From Desulfovibrio mangrovi (GTDB lineage Bacteria > Desulfobacterota > Desulfovibrionia > Desulfovibrionales > Desulfovibrionaceae): 64,000 nucleotides of DNA. The translations under genes and the position numbers were made by a program. Location: assembly GCF_026230175.1 (NCBI RefSeq), contig NZ_CP104208.1, positions 2,418,001-2,482,000 on the forward strand, in the 5' to 3' direction. The notes under the pieces are model-generated. The model did no database searches and was not told where the DNA came from. It saw nothing but the letters and a program-made list of their open reading frames with translations. Shown in pieces: positions 36,151 through 44,556 of this stretch (the first letter of the stretch is position 1; every line of letters begins with the position of its first letter).

Positions 36151-36468
36151 AAAACTAAATTTCGAACTGTTTTCAGCTTTGGCGGGGAAGGTTTCGACCT
36201 TCTCCGCAACAGCAGGCGCTTGCCACAGGTCAGCTGTTTCGCGCCTCTCCCTCCCGAGCACTCAAGGGCAGGGAAGGCCGGAAATCACACCTGCGGAATA
36301 TGTAGCGCACCTGCCGAACGGGTCTACGAAGCCCCCGCACAACACGGGGACTCCGGTCCGGGAGAAGCGGAGCATATGTCATCCGGGCCCGCAAAGCCAA
36401 AAACAGACGAATACCCATAACGACGGCTCTGGCAACAACCACCCGAACCCCTTTCAGGAGTAATGAAC
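36151..36468 (+). other. intergenic region between purD and purE with a UUCG hairpin
   Basis: This 318-base region holds an 11-bp hairpin with a TTCG tetraloop (36182-36192 with 36197-36207) and a smaller CCCCG/CGGGG hairpin near 36334. No T-tract follows either, and no convincing coding frame is seen. It may be a structured leader for purE or a small RNA; I do not recognise a purine riboswitch. Confidence 0.4.
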
Positions 36469-36969
36469 ATGCCTCAAGTTGGTATATTCATGGGCAGTCT
36501 TTCCGACGAAGAAACCATGCGCCCCTGCACCGAAGTGCTGGAGCAACTGGGCATCAGCTACCTTTTCACGGTCAGCTCCGCCCACCGTACGCCGGAACGC
36601 ACCGAGCATCTGGTGGACAAGCTGGAGAAAGAAGGCTGTCAGGTCTTCATTTGCGCCGCCGGCATGGCCGCGCACCTTGCTGGCGCGGTAGCCGCACGCA
36701 CCCTCAAGCCCGTTCTTGGCGTGCCGATCACGGCTTCCAAGCTGGGCGGCATGGATGCGCTGCTGGCCACCGTCATGATGCCTCCCGGATACCCCGTGGG
36801 CACCGTGGCGCTGGACAAGGCAGGCGCCAAGAACGCCGCATGGCTTGCCGCGCAGATCATCGCACTGCAGGATGCCGCCGTTGCCACCAAGCTCTCCGCC
36901 GCACGCGAAGAGTTCAAGGCACAGGTCATCAAGAGCGCGGAAGATCTGGAATCCCGCATGGCAAAGTAG
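36469..36969 (+). CDS. purE: 5-(carboxyamino)imidazole ribonucleotide mutase
   Basis: Purine synthesis step forming CAIR. The 166-residue protein is a class Pur[57 protein letters not shown] and [23 protein letters not shown], the last with the usual active-site loop. The SDEETM in place of SDxxVM and the short spacing resemble the type II (AIR carboxylase) branch as well, so which carbon donor is used is not certain. GGAG is 8 bases before ATG 36469 and only 2 bases before the ATG at 36463, so the later start is chosen. A terminator follows. Confidence 0.93.
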   Translation: MPQVGIFMGSLSDEETMRPCTEVLEQLGISYLFTVSSAHRTPERTEHLVDKLEKEGCQVFICAAGMAAHLAGAVAARTLKPVLGVPITASKLGGMDALLATVMMPPGYPVGTVALDKAGAKNAAWLAAQIIALQDAAVATKLSAAREEFKAQVIKSAEDLESRMAK

Positions 36970-36994
36970 CACCCGCTGCTCTGCGCCCGTACAC

Positions 36995-37027
36995 AAAGGC
37001 CGCATCCGGAAGGATGCGGCCTTTCAT
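36995..37027. terminator. intrinsic terminator of purE
   Basis: A perfect 13-bp stem (36995-37007 with 37012-37024) with GGAA loop and a T-rich tail on plus lies between the convergent purE and lipoprotein genes. Confidence 0.85.
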
Positions 37028-37064
37028 TCATTTATGTGTTGGAAAGAAGGGCGGACAAGGGCCG

Positions 37065-39008
37065 CTATTCCTCGTGATACATCTCAAGCACGGCGTCCAG
37101 ATTCTTCATGGCCTCGTCCGTGCGCCTGCTGATCTTCTTCAGACGCTCCACAAACACCGCGTTGGCGAACTGCTCCGCAGCCTTGTCCGCCTGACGCCGC
37201 TTCATGTAGGTTTCACCCTTCTCCATGTAAAAATCTTCCATGTTGTTCAGCAGAGAGAGAAGATCGTCCGCCATCTTCTGCACGGCGGTGTCTGTCAGTT
37301 CCAGCAGCACGGTCAGTTCATCCGGCAGTTCCATGGGGTCTTCCGGAAGATTGGCAATGGGCACGGCCCCGTGGCTTTCATCCTCCATCACCCTGCTTTC
37401 GTTCACCGTGGCCGACTTCAGATGCCGCCCCGTTTCCACGTCCACCACGCGATAGCTGAACTGCACGTTGGTGCGCAGCTTGTTGTAGTTCACGGTGTAC
37501 GGAGCTGTGTATTCCCGTGAGACCGGAATGGAATAGGAGCCGTACTGCCCAAGGCTCAACTGCTGCAGTTCAAGCCGCGAGTAGCTGACCTGCTTGGAAC
37601 TCTGCACCACCGTGTTTTCCGAACGGTAGGCCAGCGTGTTCCCCATGACAGCAAGATCAACGCCGTAAAGATTGCCCATCTCCTTGGAGGTTTCGGCATT
37701 GAGCGCCCCCACCTGTCCAAGCTGCATTTCCTCCAGAATCCGGTTCAGGCTTGACCGCTCCATGATGACCACATCAGTCCCTGCGTGTTCGAACATGTAT
37801 GCGCTCAGCCGGTTGGTGATGGTAGCTCCGGCATCGGTTCCGGTCACATTGAGCGGGCTGGAAAAATCGAATATGGCAATGTAGGTCTGCGCGCGCTGCA
37901 GGAGCTTGTCTTCCACCTCAAAGGACAGCATGTCGTAGTCGCCCGTGGGATCCAGACGCTTGAGCTGCTCCAGACAGTACCAGGCAATGCCGTAGTTCCT
38001 TTCGTCCATGGCCGTTTCCACACTGTCGCCCAAGGCTCTGCGCAACTGCTTCCCAAGCTTCCCGATCGTGGCGTCAGGCTGCACGGAAAGAAATTCGTCC
38101 GCCTCGGCCAGCGAGTGCGCGGCCGCGACGACAAACCCGTTGGAAAGGTAACGGTAGGTTTTCTGCGCGATCACATCATAGGTTCTGGTCAGCACGTTGT
38201 GCATGTGCTGCGTGAGACGGGCATCGGCAGGATCAAGGGCATGAGCCGCCATATAGGCACGGGCGGCAGCGGAATAATCGCCCGCCCCCAAGGCCCCGTC
38301 ACCCTTTCTGACCAGATCCATCTTGTTCACCATGCGCGTGGCATTGGCGAGCATGGTGGAAACTTGCATGTTGGCGGGGTCCATCTCGTTGGCAAGGGCA
38401 ATCATCCGCTTTGCCTCGCCGAACTGGCCTGAGACATAGAAGGCATCGGCGGCTTGTGCCAACGCAACGGCACCGCGCCGTCCGAAGACGGTTTTGGCCA
38501 CCTGGACGACCTTGCTTTCAGGATCGCGGCGCTCCACGGCCAGCATGGCCTGCCAGCCGTCTTCCCACCGACCTGCGGCGGCAAGCTGTTCGGCTGCGCC
38601 GATATCCGCATTCACCTGCCGGGCCAGTTCAATTTCCTTCGAGCTGATGAAACGCAGCAGTTCTCCCGCTCTGGCGTTGCCCTCGTCCAGCCCCTGCGCC
38701 TCGTCATACACGGCACGGGCAGCGTCCATGCTTGCGCGGCTGGGTTCGGCAGCTTCCAGATCCGCCTGCGCCTGCAGGCATATCCGTGACGCCAACGCCC
38801 CCTTCGCCCTCCGAAGAGCATCAAGGTACTTCTGCTTGGTCGGCTCCAGCGCGACTGCCCGCGTCAACTCCTCAACCGCAGCCCGCAGGTCGCCCTGCGC
38901 ATACAGGGACATGCCCGCATCATAGTTCTTCTTTCCCGCGCAGGCGGCAAGAAGCAGCATCACAAGAACACATGCAAACCGAAGCACCCTGCGAATGACG
39001 TATCTCAT
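37065..39008 (-). CDS. CsgG-like lipoprotein with N-terminal TPR-like repeats
   Basis: A 647-residue lipoprotein: signal peptide with lipobox LLAAC (Cys near residue 23), a helical TPR-rich part (residues 30-350, with YDAGMSLYAQGDLRAAVEELTRA and later similar helices), then a CsgG/curli-assembly-like domain from about 365 with YIAIFDFSSPL, VVIMERSSLNRILEEMQLGQ and MGNLYGVDLAVMGN. The C-terminal 100 residues are again helical. In curli systems CsgG forms the outer-membrane secretion pore, but no csg gene is nearby and the domain here is embedded in a larger protein. More likely it is an outer-membrane or periplasmic lipoprotein of the FlgO/LPP20-like group. The start has only a weak binding site. 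Confidence 0.75.
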   Translation of the reverse strand: MRYVIRRVLRFACVLVMLLLAACAGKKNYDAGMSLYAQGDLRAAVEELTRAVALEPTKQKYLDALRRAKGALASRICLQAQADLEAAEPSRASMDAARAVYDEAQGLDEGNARAGELLRFISSKEIELARQVNADIGAAEQLAAAGRWEDGWQAMLAVERRDPESKVVQVAKTVFGRRGAVALAQAADAFYVSGQFGEAKRMIALANEMDPANMQVSTMLANATRMVNKMDLVRKGDGALGAGDYSAAARAYMAAHALDPADARLTQHMHNVLTRTYDVIAQKTYRYLSNGFVVAAAHSLAEADEFLSVQPDATIGKLGKQLRRALGDSVETAMDERNYGIAWYCLEQLKRLDPTGDYDMLSFEVEDKLLQRAQTYIAIFDFSSPLNVTGTDAGATITNRLSAYMFEHAGTDVVIMERSSLNRILEEMQLGQVGALNAETSKEMGNLYGVDLAVMGNTLAYRSENTVVQSSKQVSYSRLELQQLSLGQYGSYSIPVSREYTAPYTVNYNKLRTNVQFSYRVVDVETGRHLKSATVNESRVMEDESHGAVPIANLPEDPMELPDELTVLLELTDTAVQKMADDLLSLLNNMEDFYMEKGETYMKRRQADKAAEQFANAVFVERLKKISRRTDEAMKNLDAVLEMYHEE

Positions 39009-39142
39009 GCCGATTATCCCCGATAAAGGTGGGTCATGCCAACGCTACCCGCAAATGTGCAAGTCGGCAATAACATGGGTATTATTCTTTACCCTTCGCC
39101 ATCAATCAAACCATGAGACACCGCATAATAATGGCAAGTTCA

Positions 39143-39169
39143 TTGCTAGGGCGCAAGGGTTGCGATAAT
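39143..39169 (+). promoter_or_regulatory. possible promoter of the decarboxylase gene
   Basis: TTGCTA at 39143-39148 and GATAAT at 39164-39169 are separated by 15 bases. They lie about 95 bases before the chosen start of the STAS-decarboxylase gene. Confidence 0.35.
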
Positions 39170-39264
39170 GTGACCCAAGCCTCCGCCAATCGCCGCACGG
39201 AGCGAGCCTGCCCACTCAAATGAAGCATGGGCATCACATTTTCAAACAGGCAACCGAGGTCACC

Positions 39265-41289
39265 ATGCACATGAGAATCATGCATCTCAGCAGTCGCATC
39301 ATATTGAGGCTTTCCGGCAATCTGGATCTGGAAGCAGGTAACAGCCTGCAGGCCACCGTTGAGCCCCTGCTGCACAATGCCTCCGGCTGCATATTTATCC
39401 CCGTTGTGCTGGATATGGCAGAAGTTACCGGCATTACGGCAGACGGCATCCGCACCCTTGACCAACTCAAGCAGCGCGCTGCGGCCTGCCTGGGAGCCGC
39501 CCCTTCACCGCGCGATCTGCTCCGCATTGCCAATCCCCCGCTGGCCGTTCGCAACGCTCTTGAAGAAGCCGGCCTGCTGAAAGCCTTTACCGGCTGGCAA
39601 GAGCACATCTGCAGGTTGCCTGCCGAACTGCCTGCGGATGACAGCTTTCACAACCTCATCGGCACAATACGCCGCGCGTTTCCTTCTCCCGTTTCCGACA
39701 GCTTTCATGATGCCTATCTCGGCCAGTCGCTTTTGCATGGTCTGCAGGCCGTAAACGCCCGCAAGGGCTGCACGCCGATGCTGCAGGGCGGGAACAGCGA
39801 CATAGATTACACCAAGGCCCGCACAGGCGTGTTGCATGAAAACATGCAGACTGTTGAACAAACAGTGGAACAACTCGCTGCCTACTTTGACGGTCATCCC
39901 ATATGGGGTCACGCACTGGTGCAGCCCAACGTCATACCGCCATCCAGTATCCCTGCCGTTATCGGCAGCCTGATGGCCTCGCTCTACAACCCCAACATGA
40001 TCTGGGACGGATATTCCCGCAAAGTCTCTGAGGCAGAAGTAGAGGCCAGTGCCATCTGCGCCCACCTGCTGGGCTTGCCACCGGAAACCGCTGCGGGCCT
40101 GTTCACCTGGGGCGGCACGGGCACCACCTTCTACGGCGTACGGCTGGGCATCGAAAAAGCCCAACCCGGAGCCTTTGCCCACGGGGTGCAGCCCGGCATG
40201 AAAATGATCGCCTCCAGCGCAAGCCATTACTGCAAACTTAATGCATTGGGTTGGCAGGGGCTGGGCACGGACAATCTCGTAACCATCCCAGTGGATGCGG
40301 ACAACGCCATGCGCATGGATAAACTGGAAGAAGCCATGCGCCGCATTCTGGACAAGGGCGAACACATAGCCTGCCTGCTGGCGACCATGGGCACTACAGA
40401 CGCCTTCGGTCTTGATCCCTTGACCGCCATGGCCGACCTGCGCGACCGCCTGACGCAGGAATATCAGCTCGAGTATACCCCGCACCTGCATGCCGATGCC
40501 GTTATCGGCTGGGCATGGAGCGTATTCAACGACTACGACTTCAACACCAACTCCATGCGTTTTCCGGAACGTACCCTGCGCTCACTGTGGGATGTCCGCA
40601 ACATCCTTGCCGGTCTGCCCAGAGCGGATTCCGTAGGACTGGATTTCCACAAGACCGGCTACACGCCATACCTCTCCAGCCTTTTCCTCGTGCGCGAAAA
40701 AAAGGATCTGACCCTCATTACGCGGGACAAGGCGCTCATGCCCTACCTGTTCCAGTTCGGGAACTACCACCCCGGCATGTTCACCATGGAATCGTCACGC
40801 GGCGGAGGTGGCGTGCTTTCCGCGCTGGCCAATCTGAAAATGCTAGGCAAGCAGGGATACAGGGCTCTGCTGGGATACATTGTAACCATTGCGGAATCCT
40901 TGCGCATGCGGCTGGAGCAGGCACCGCATGCCGTGGTGGTGAACAACGGCAACCATGGTCCCGTTACCCTGTTCCGCGTTTACCCCGACGGCACCGACCC
41001 GAACCTGCAGTATCAGAAGGAAGTGGCCGACCCGTCCCATGATGCGGATCTGGAAAAGCACAACCGCTACAACCGCGCCGTATTTGATGCCCTGCACCAA
41101 AAAATGCTCGCCGGAGAATGCCTGGAAATTTCGCTGACGGAACAATATTGCGTCAGCGCGGGCGGGCGTCCGGTGCTGGCGCTCAAGTCCTATGTCATGA
41201 CCCCCTTTGTGGAAGAGGAATCCATGACCCGCCTCATGCTCTGCATTGAAGAGGTTCGCAAAGAGCTGGCGCGCACTCGATCTTACTAG
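39265..41289 (+). CDS. STAS domain fused to a group II PLP-dependent decarboxylase
   Basis: A 674-residue fusion. Residues 1-110 look like a STAS/anti-sigma-antagonist domain: IILRLSGNLDLEAG, VVLDMAEVTGITADGIRTL, NPPLAVRNALEEAGLLKAF. The Ser that is phosphorylated in antagonists of the SpoIIAA type is replaced (ITADG). Residues about 150-674 are a group II (glutamate/DABA/aromatic-type) decarboxylase with TWGGTGTTFYGVRLG, the HADA motif in PHLHADAVIGWAW and the PLP lysine Lys463 in DFHKTGYTPYLSS. Amino-acid decarboxylation is expected; the substrate is not clear. ATG 39265 follows GAGGT closely; ATG 39220 is in frame but has no good site. It stands alone. Confidence 0.82.
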   Translation: MHMRIMHLSSRIILRLSGNLDLEAGNSLQATVEPLLHNASGCIFIPVVLDMAEVTGITADGIRTLDQLKQRAAACLGAAPSPRDLLRIANPPLAVRNALEEAGLLKAFTGWQEHICRLPAELPADDSFHNLIGTIRRAFPSPVSDSFHDAYLGQSLLHGLQAVNARKGCTPMLQGGNSDIDYTKARTGVLHENMQTVEQTVEQLAAYFDGHPIWGHALVQPNVIPPSSIPAVIGSLMASLYNPNMIWDGYSRKVSEAEVEASAICAHLLGLPPETAAGLFTWGGTGTTFYGVRLGIEKAQPGAFAHGVQPGMKMIASSASHYCKLNALGWQGLGTDNLVTIPVDADNAMRMDKLEEAMRRILDKGEHIACLLATMGTTDAFGLDPLTAMADLRDRLTQEYQLEYTPHLHADAVIGWAWSVFNDYDFNTNSMRFPERTLRSLWDVRNILAGLPRADSVGLDFHKTGYTPYLSSLFLVREKKDLTLITRDKALMPYLFQFGNYHPGMFTMESSRGGGGVLSALANLKMLGKQGYRALLGYIVTIAESLRMRLEQAPHAVVVNNGNHGPVTLFRVYPDGTDPNLQYQKEVADPSHDADLEKHNRYNRAVFDALHQKMLAGECLEISLTEQYCVSAGGRPVLALKSYVMTPFVEEESMTRLMLCIEEVRKELARTRSY

Positions 41290-41376
41290 CCGGACTGAGC
41301 AGGCGCTCCGGGCTACCGGCCTGCGCTACGCCACATTCAGACTGACAGCACGCCGCTGTTCTGATACCAGAAGGCC

Positions 41377-44154
41377 ATGTTCCAGCCCCTGATGCATCCT
41401 GTCCGGGACATTGCCTTTCTCTTTGTCCACATGGCCGCCCCGCCCGCCGGAGCGGTCGCGCCATATGCCGTTGCCGCCATCCGCATCACGCCCGACGGCA
41501 AACGCACGGCCTATCACTCGCTCATCCGCACCAAGGCCACCCGCGCCCGCGACTTCATGCATTCGCACATCAGCCGCAAGGCGCTGGCAAACGCACCGGA
41601 TCATGCCACCGTGCAGAACGCCCTGTGCGACTTTCTGGCCGGACTGGAATTCGTGCTCTGCTACGATCCCTACGAGGCTCTGCCCACCCTGCAGGAACTG
41701 CTGCGAGGCCTGCGCATCTTCGATCTGGGCTTCGCCGCCGACTACTTCATGCCGTGGGCTTCCACCGCCTCGCCGCGCCAGCTGTGGGAGACCATTCACG
41801 GTCAACCGCGCGACAAGGTCAGCTTTTCGGCAGAAGAGGGAGCGGAACTGAGCCTTGCCTTCACCAGACATCTTTTCGGCAACGTGCTCGCAGACTCCCG
41901 ATTCCCCGGAGCCCGAGCCCTGCGGCACTATCTGGCACACAGCGACTCTTTGTTCGGCGACGCCTGCTGCCACCTGCTGACCCGGTTTTCCGACTATTTC
42001 GACGGCGGACTGGTCTCGCCGGTTACAGCGGAAGACACGCCGGACTGGCGGCATTTTCTGGAAAAAGCCCCTGCCATCGAGGCGAGGGACAACCAAAGCA
42101 CGGGCTTCACGGAAGTACCGGAACGGGACATCCGCCAGCTTTATGAACAGCTCGCGCACCGCCGCAAGGGCTACCGCATCCGGGAACCTCAGGTCACCTA
42201 TGCCGGACACGTGGCTCACGCCTTGAACACCAATGCCGTCGCCTGCATCGAGGCAGGCACGGGCACGGGCAAGACGCTGGGCTATCTGCTGCCGGTCATG
42301 GAATTTCTCAAGCGCAATCCGCAGCAGCGCGTGGCCATTGCCACCTACACAAAGAGCCTGCAAAACCAGTTGTACGGCAACGAGCTGGAAGCCTGCCGCG
42401 AACTCTTCGGCCAGTATCGGGACATCGACGCCGCGCTCATCAAGGGCAAGAGCAACTACGTGTGCGCGCACAAGCTGGACGACGTGCTCTCGCCGGACAT
42501 GGAAGGCGAGGAACTGCTCGCGTGGCTCTTCTTCGTGAACATCTGCTACCGCTACCGCCTTGCGGACTGCGAAGACATTTCTCCGCGCCTGCGCCGCAGG
42601 CTGGATACCAATCGCCTGCTCTCCGGCCTCATGCTGGAAGTGAGCGCGGGCAGCGGCTGCCACGCATCCCACACGGACTGCCCCGCGCAGGTGGTGACAG
42701 CGGAGGCGGCCAACGCGCGCCTCATCATCACCAACCACAACAAGCTCATCCTCATGGAAAAGGACGGCAAGCTGAACGGCCTGTTCCGACACTGCGTCAT
42801 TGACGAAGCCAACCACTTCGAGGACGCGGTACGTAGCGCCATGAGTCCGGAAATTGCCACATCCGATGTGCAGGGACATGCGCGCTACCTGCGCGAACAG
42901 TGCCGCAAGCTCGTTGCCTCCCCTTCCACGCCACCGCTGGACAAGGACAGGGCCGGACGCGCTGTGGACGCCATTGGCGTTCTGCTGCGGGCGCTGGATG
43001 CCATGCGCGACCGTTTCCTCGCCATGGACAGAGGCTCGCTGGGCGGCGCCACGGCCGTCACCCCCTCGCACAAGGCCTTTACCAACGGTCACATCGCCAA
43101 CGACCTCAAGCATCTGCACGGGCTCATGGAGGCGGTGCACGAAAACACCGCCCTCTTCAACGGCAAGGAGGTGGGCAGGCTGCCCCTGCCCTACAAGACG
43201 CTCTCACGCTGCCGCACCATGCGCATGCTGGTGCACGAGACCATGTTCAATCTGGCCCAGCTGCGCACGGGCCTGGAGTCCGAAGGTACATGGCAGTCCG
43301 TGCAGGTCTTTCCCCGCAACTGGATTCTCGGTGGCGGCCATGTCTACGTGGGCCCGCTGGTGCGCAATCACATTCTCGCCCGCCGCGACACCGTGGTCTT
43401 CACCTCTGCCACGCTCACGCATCAGGCCAGCTTTGTGCCCTTCCGCCGCAGCATCGGCCTCGGCAAGGGGCAACACATTCTCTTTGACGACACGGAAGCC
43501 CCGCCAAAGCCCTGTTTCGTCACCCGCGTCGCCCCGCCGTTCGAGCCGGATTTCGCCCTTGTGGTGCCCTCCGGCACCCCCACGGCCATGTTCGAGCACA
43601 AGGCCACGTGGCTGAACTACGTTTCCAAGGTCATTCCGGAACTCATCGAGACGAACCACGGGGCCACGCTGGTGCTCTGCGCCAGCTACGAAGATCTTGA
43701 AGCCCTGCGGGAGCGGCTGGAACGCGAATACGACGGGGAATATCCCATGCTGTTCCAGAAAAAGGGCGAACCGCCCGCCGCGCTCTGCGACGAGTTCCGT
43801 GCCGCCAAGGAGAGCGTGCTCTTCGGCGTGGAGACCTTCTGGCACGGCGTGGACTTTCCCGGCGATACGCTCACGCAGGTCATCATCACCCGCCTGCCCT
43901 TCCCCTCCCCCGCCTCGCCGCTCATGGACGCCCGCAAGCGTTGCCTGCCGGATGCGGCCTACTGGGACCGCTACCGCTACGAAACCGCCATCAAGTTCCG
44001 GCAGGGTGTGGGCCGCCTCATCCGCCGCGAAACCGACAAGGGCATCGTGGTGGTACTGGATAACCGCCTGCTCAAGAACCGCAACATCGCCCCCTGCCCT
44101 GTCATCGAGGGTATGCAGAACCTGCCCGAGCACCTGCGCCGGGGCAGGCGTTAA
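41377..44154 (+). CDS. DinG-like superfamily 2 helicase with degenerate exonuclease domain
   Basis: A 925-residue helicase of the XPD/DinG family. A Q-like motif YRIREPQ precedes Walker A EAGTGTGKTLGYLLP near residue 294; the DEAH box is IDEANHFEDA near 476, and C-terminal motifs include VFTSATLTHQ, FGVETFWHGVDFPGDTLTQV and RQGVGRLIRRETDKG. Between the Walker motifs a Cys-rich stretch (YVCAHK, then CHASHTDC) may hold the family's iron-sulfur cluster. The N-terminal 170 residues have the pattern of a DnaQ-type 3'-5' exonuclease (as in B. subtilis DinG) but the DxE residues are lost (FLFVHMAAPP), so it should not be a nuclease. It probably works in DNA repair or damage tolerance. Confidence 0.88.
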   Translation: MFQPLMHPVRDIAFLFVHMAAPPAGAVAPYAVAAIRITPDGKRTAYHSLIRTKATRARDFMHSHISRKALANAPDHATVQNALCDFLAGLEFVLCYDPYEALPTLQELLRGLRIFDLGFAADYFMPWASTASPRQLWETIHGQPRDKVSFSAEEGAELSLAFTRHLFGNVLADSRFPGARALRHYLAHSDSLFGDACCHLLTRFSDYFDGGLVSPVTAEDTPDWRHFLEKAPAIEARDNQSTGFTEVPERDIRQLYEQLAHRRKGYRIREPQVTYAGHVAHALNTNAVACIEAGTGTGKTLGYLLPVMEFLKRNPQQRVAIATYTKSLQNQLYGNELEACRELFGQYRDIDAALIKGKSNYVCAHKLDDVLSPDMEGEELLAWLFFVNICYRYRLADCEDISPRLRRRLDTNRLLSGLMLEVSAGSGCHASHTDCPAQVVTAEAANARLIITNHNKLILMEKDGKLNGLFRHCVIDEANHFEDAVRSAMSPEIATSDVQGHARYLREQCRKLVASPSTPPLDKDRAGRAVDAIGVLLRALDAMRDRFLAMDRGSLGGATAVTPSHKAFTNGHIANDLKHLHGLMEAVHENTALFNGKEVGRLPLPYKTLSRCRTMRMLVHETMFNLAQLRTGLESEGTWQSVQVFPRNWILGGGHVYVGPLVRNHILARRDTVVFTSATLTHQASFVPFRRSIGLGKGQHILFDDTEAPPKPCFVTRVAPPFEPDFALVVPSGTPTAMFEHKATWLNYVSKVIPELIETNHGATLVLCASYEDLEALRERLEREYDGEYPMLFQKKGEPPAALCDEFRAAKESVLFGVETFWHGVDFPGDTLTQVIITRLPFPSPASPLMDARKRCLPDAAYWDRYRYETAIKFRQGVGRLIRRETDKGIVVVLDNRLLKNRNIAPCPVIEGMQNLPEHLRRGRR

Positions 44155-44556
44155 CGCACACCTCCCCCAAATAATCCACCTGACTTCCCCTGCGAAAACG
44201 TGCTAAGGTTCGTACAAACTGTACGAACCGGCATCTGTTCAAAAATCATACACTCACCCCACCCTCCCGCTGCAAAATCGTACAATTTTTATACGAACTG
44301 AAACGTTTTGAACGCACTGCGCACCCTATTCGGACTAAATTAGTCCGAAATAACTTGTTTTTCGCATGGTGGTACGTATCTTGATTCATGAAGCCGCATT
44401 GCACGGCAACGCAGTACGGCCGCATCTTCAACACGACAGGTAACCCCAATGCAGCGCACCACAAACGAAATACGACATGCCAATGCCAGCCTCCGCCGAA
44501 CCGACCACACACGGACGCGCGCCATAGCCATTGCCGATGACAGACGGCAGGCCACC
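44155..44556 (+). promoter_or_regulatory. control region of the metal efflux operon with palindromes
   Basis: This region carries a perfect 10-bp inverted repeat (GGTTCGTACA at 44207-44216 with its complement at 44220-44229), a weaker TCGTA/TACGA pair near 44277-44296, and a perfect 9-bp repeat (TTCGGACTA at 44329-44337 with its complement at 44341-44349). TTGTTT at 44355-44360 and TATCTT at 44377-44382 with a 16-base spacer form a probable promoter next to the last repeat. The shapes suggest two different repressors. Confidence 0.6.

Noticed and set aside
36179-36463. 94-residue frame between purD and purE
   Set aside because: It starts at a TTG without a binding site, its product is low-complexity and hydrophilic, and the DNA folds into hairpins.
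36151-36468. Purine riboswitch or 6S RNA between purD and purE
   Set aside because: I cannot find the conserved core bases of a purine riboswitch, and the overall fold does not clearly give a 6S shape; left as unexplained.
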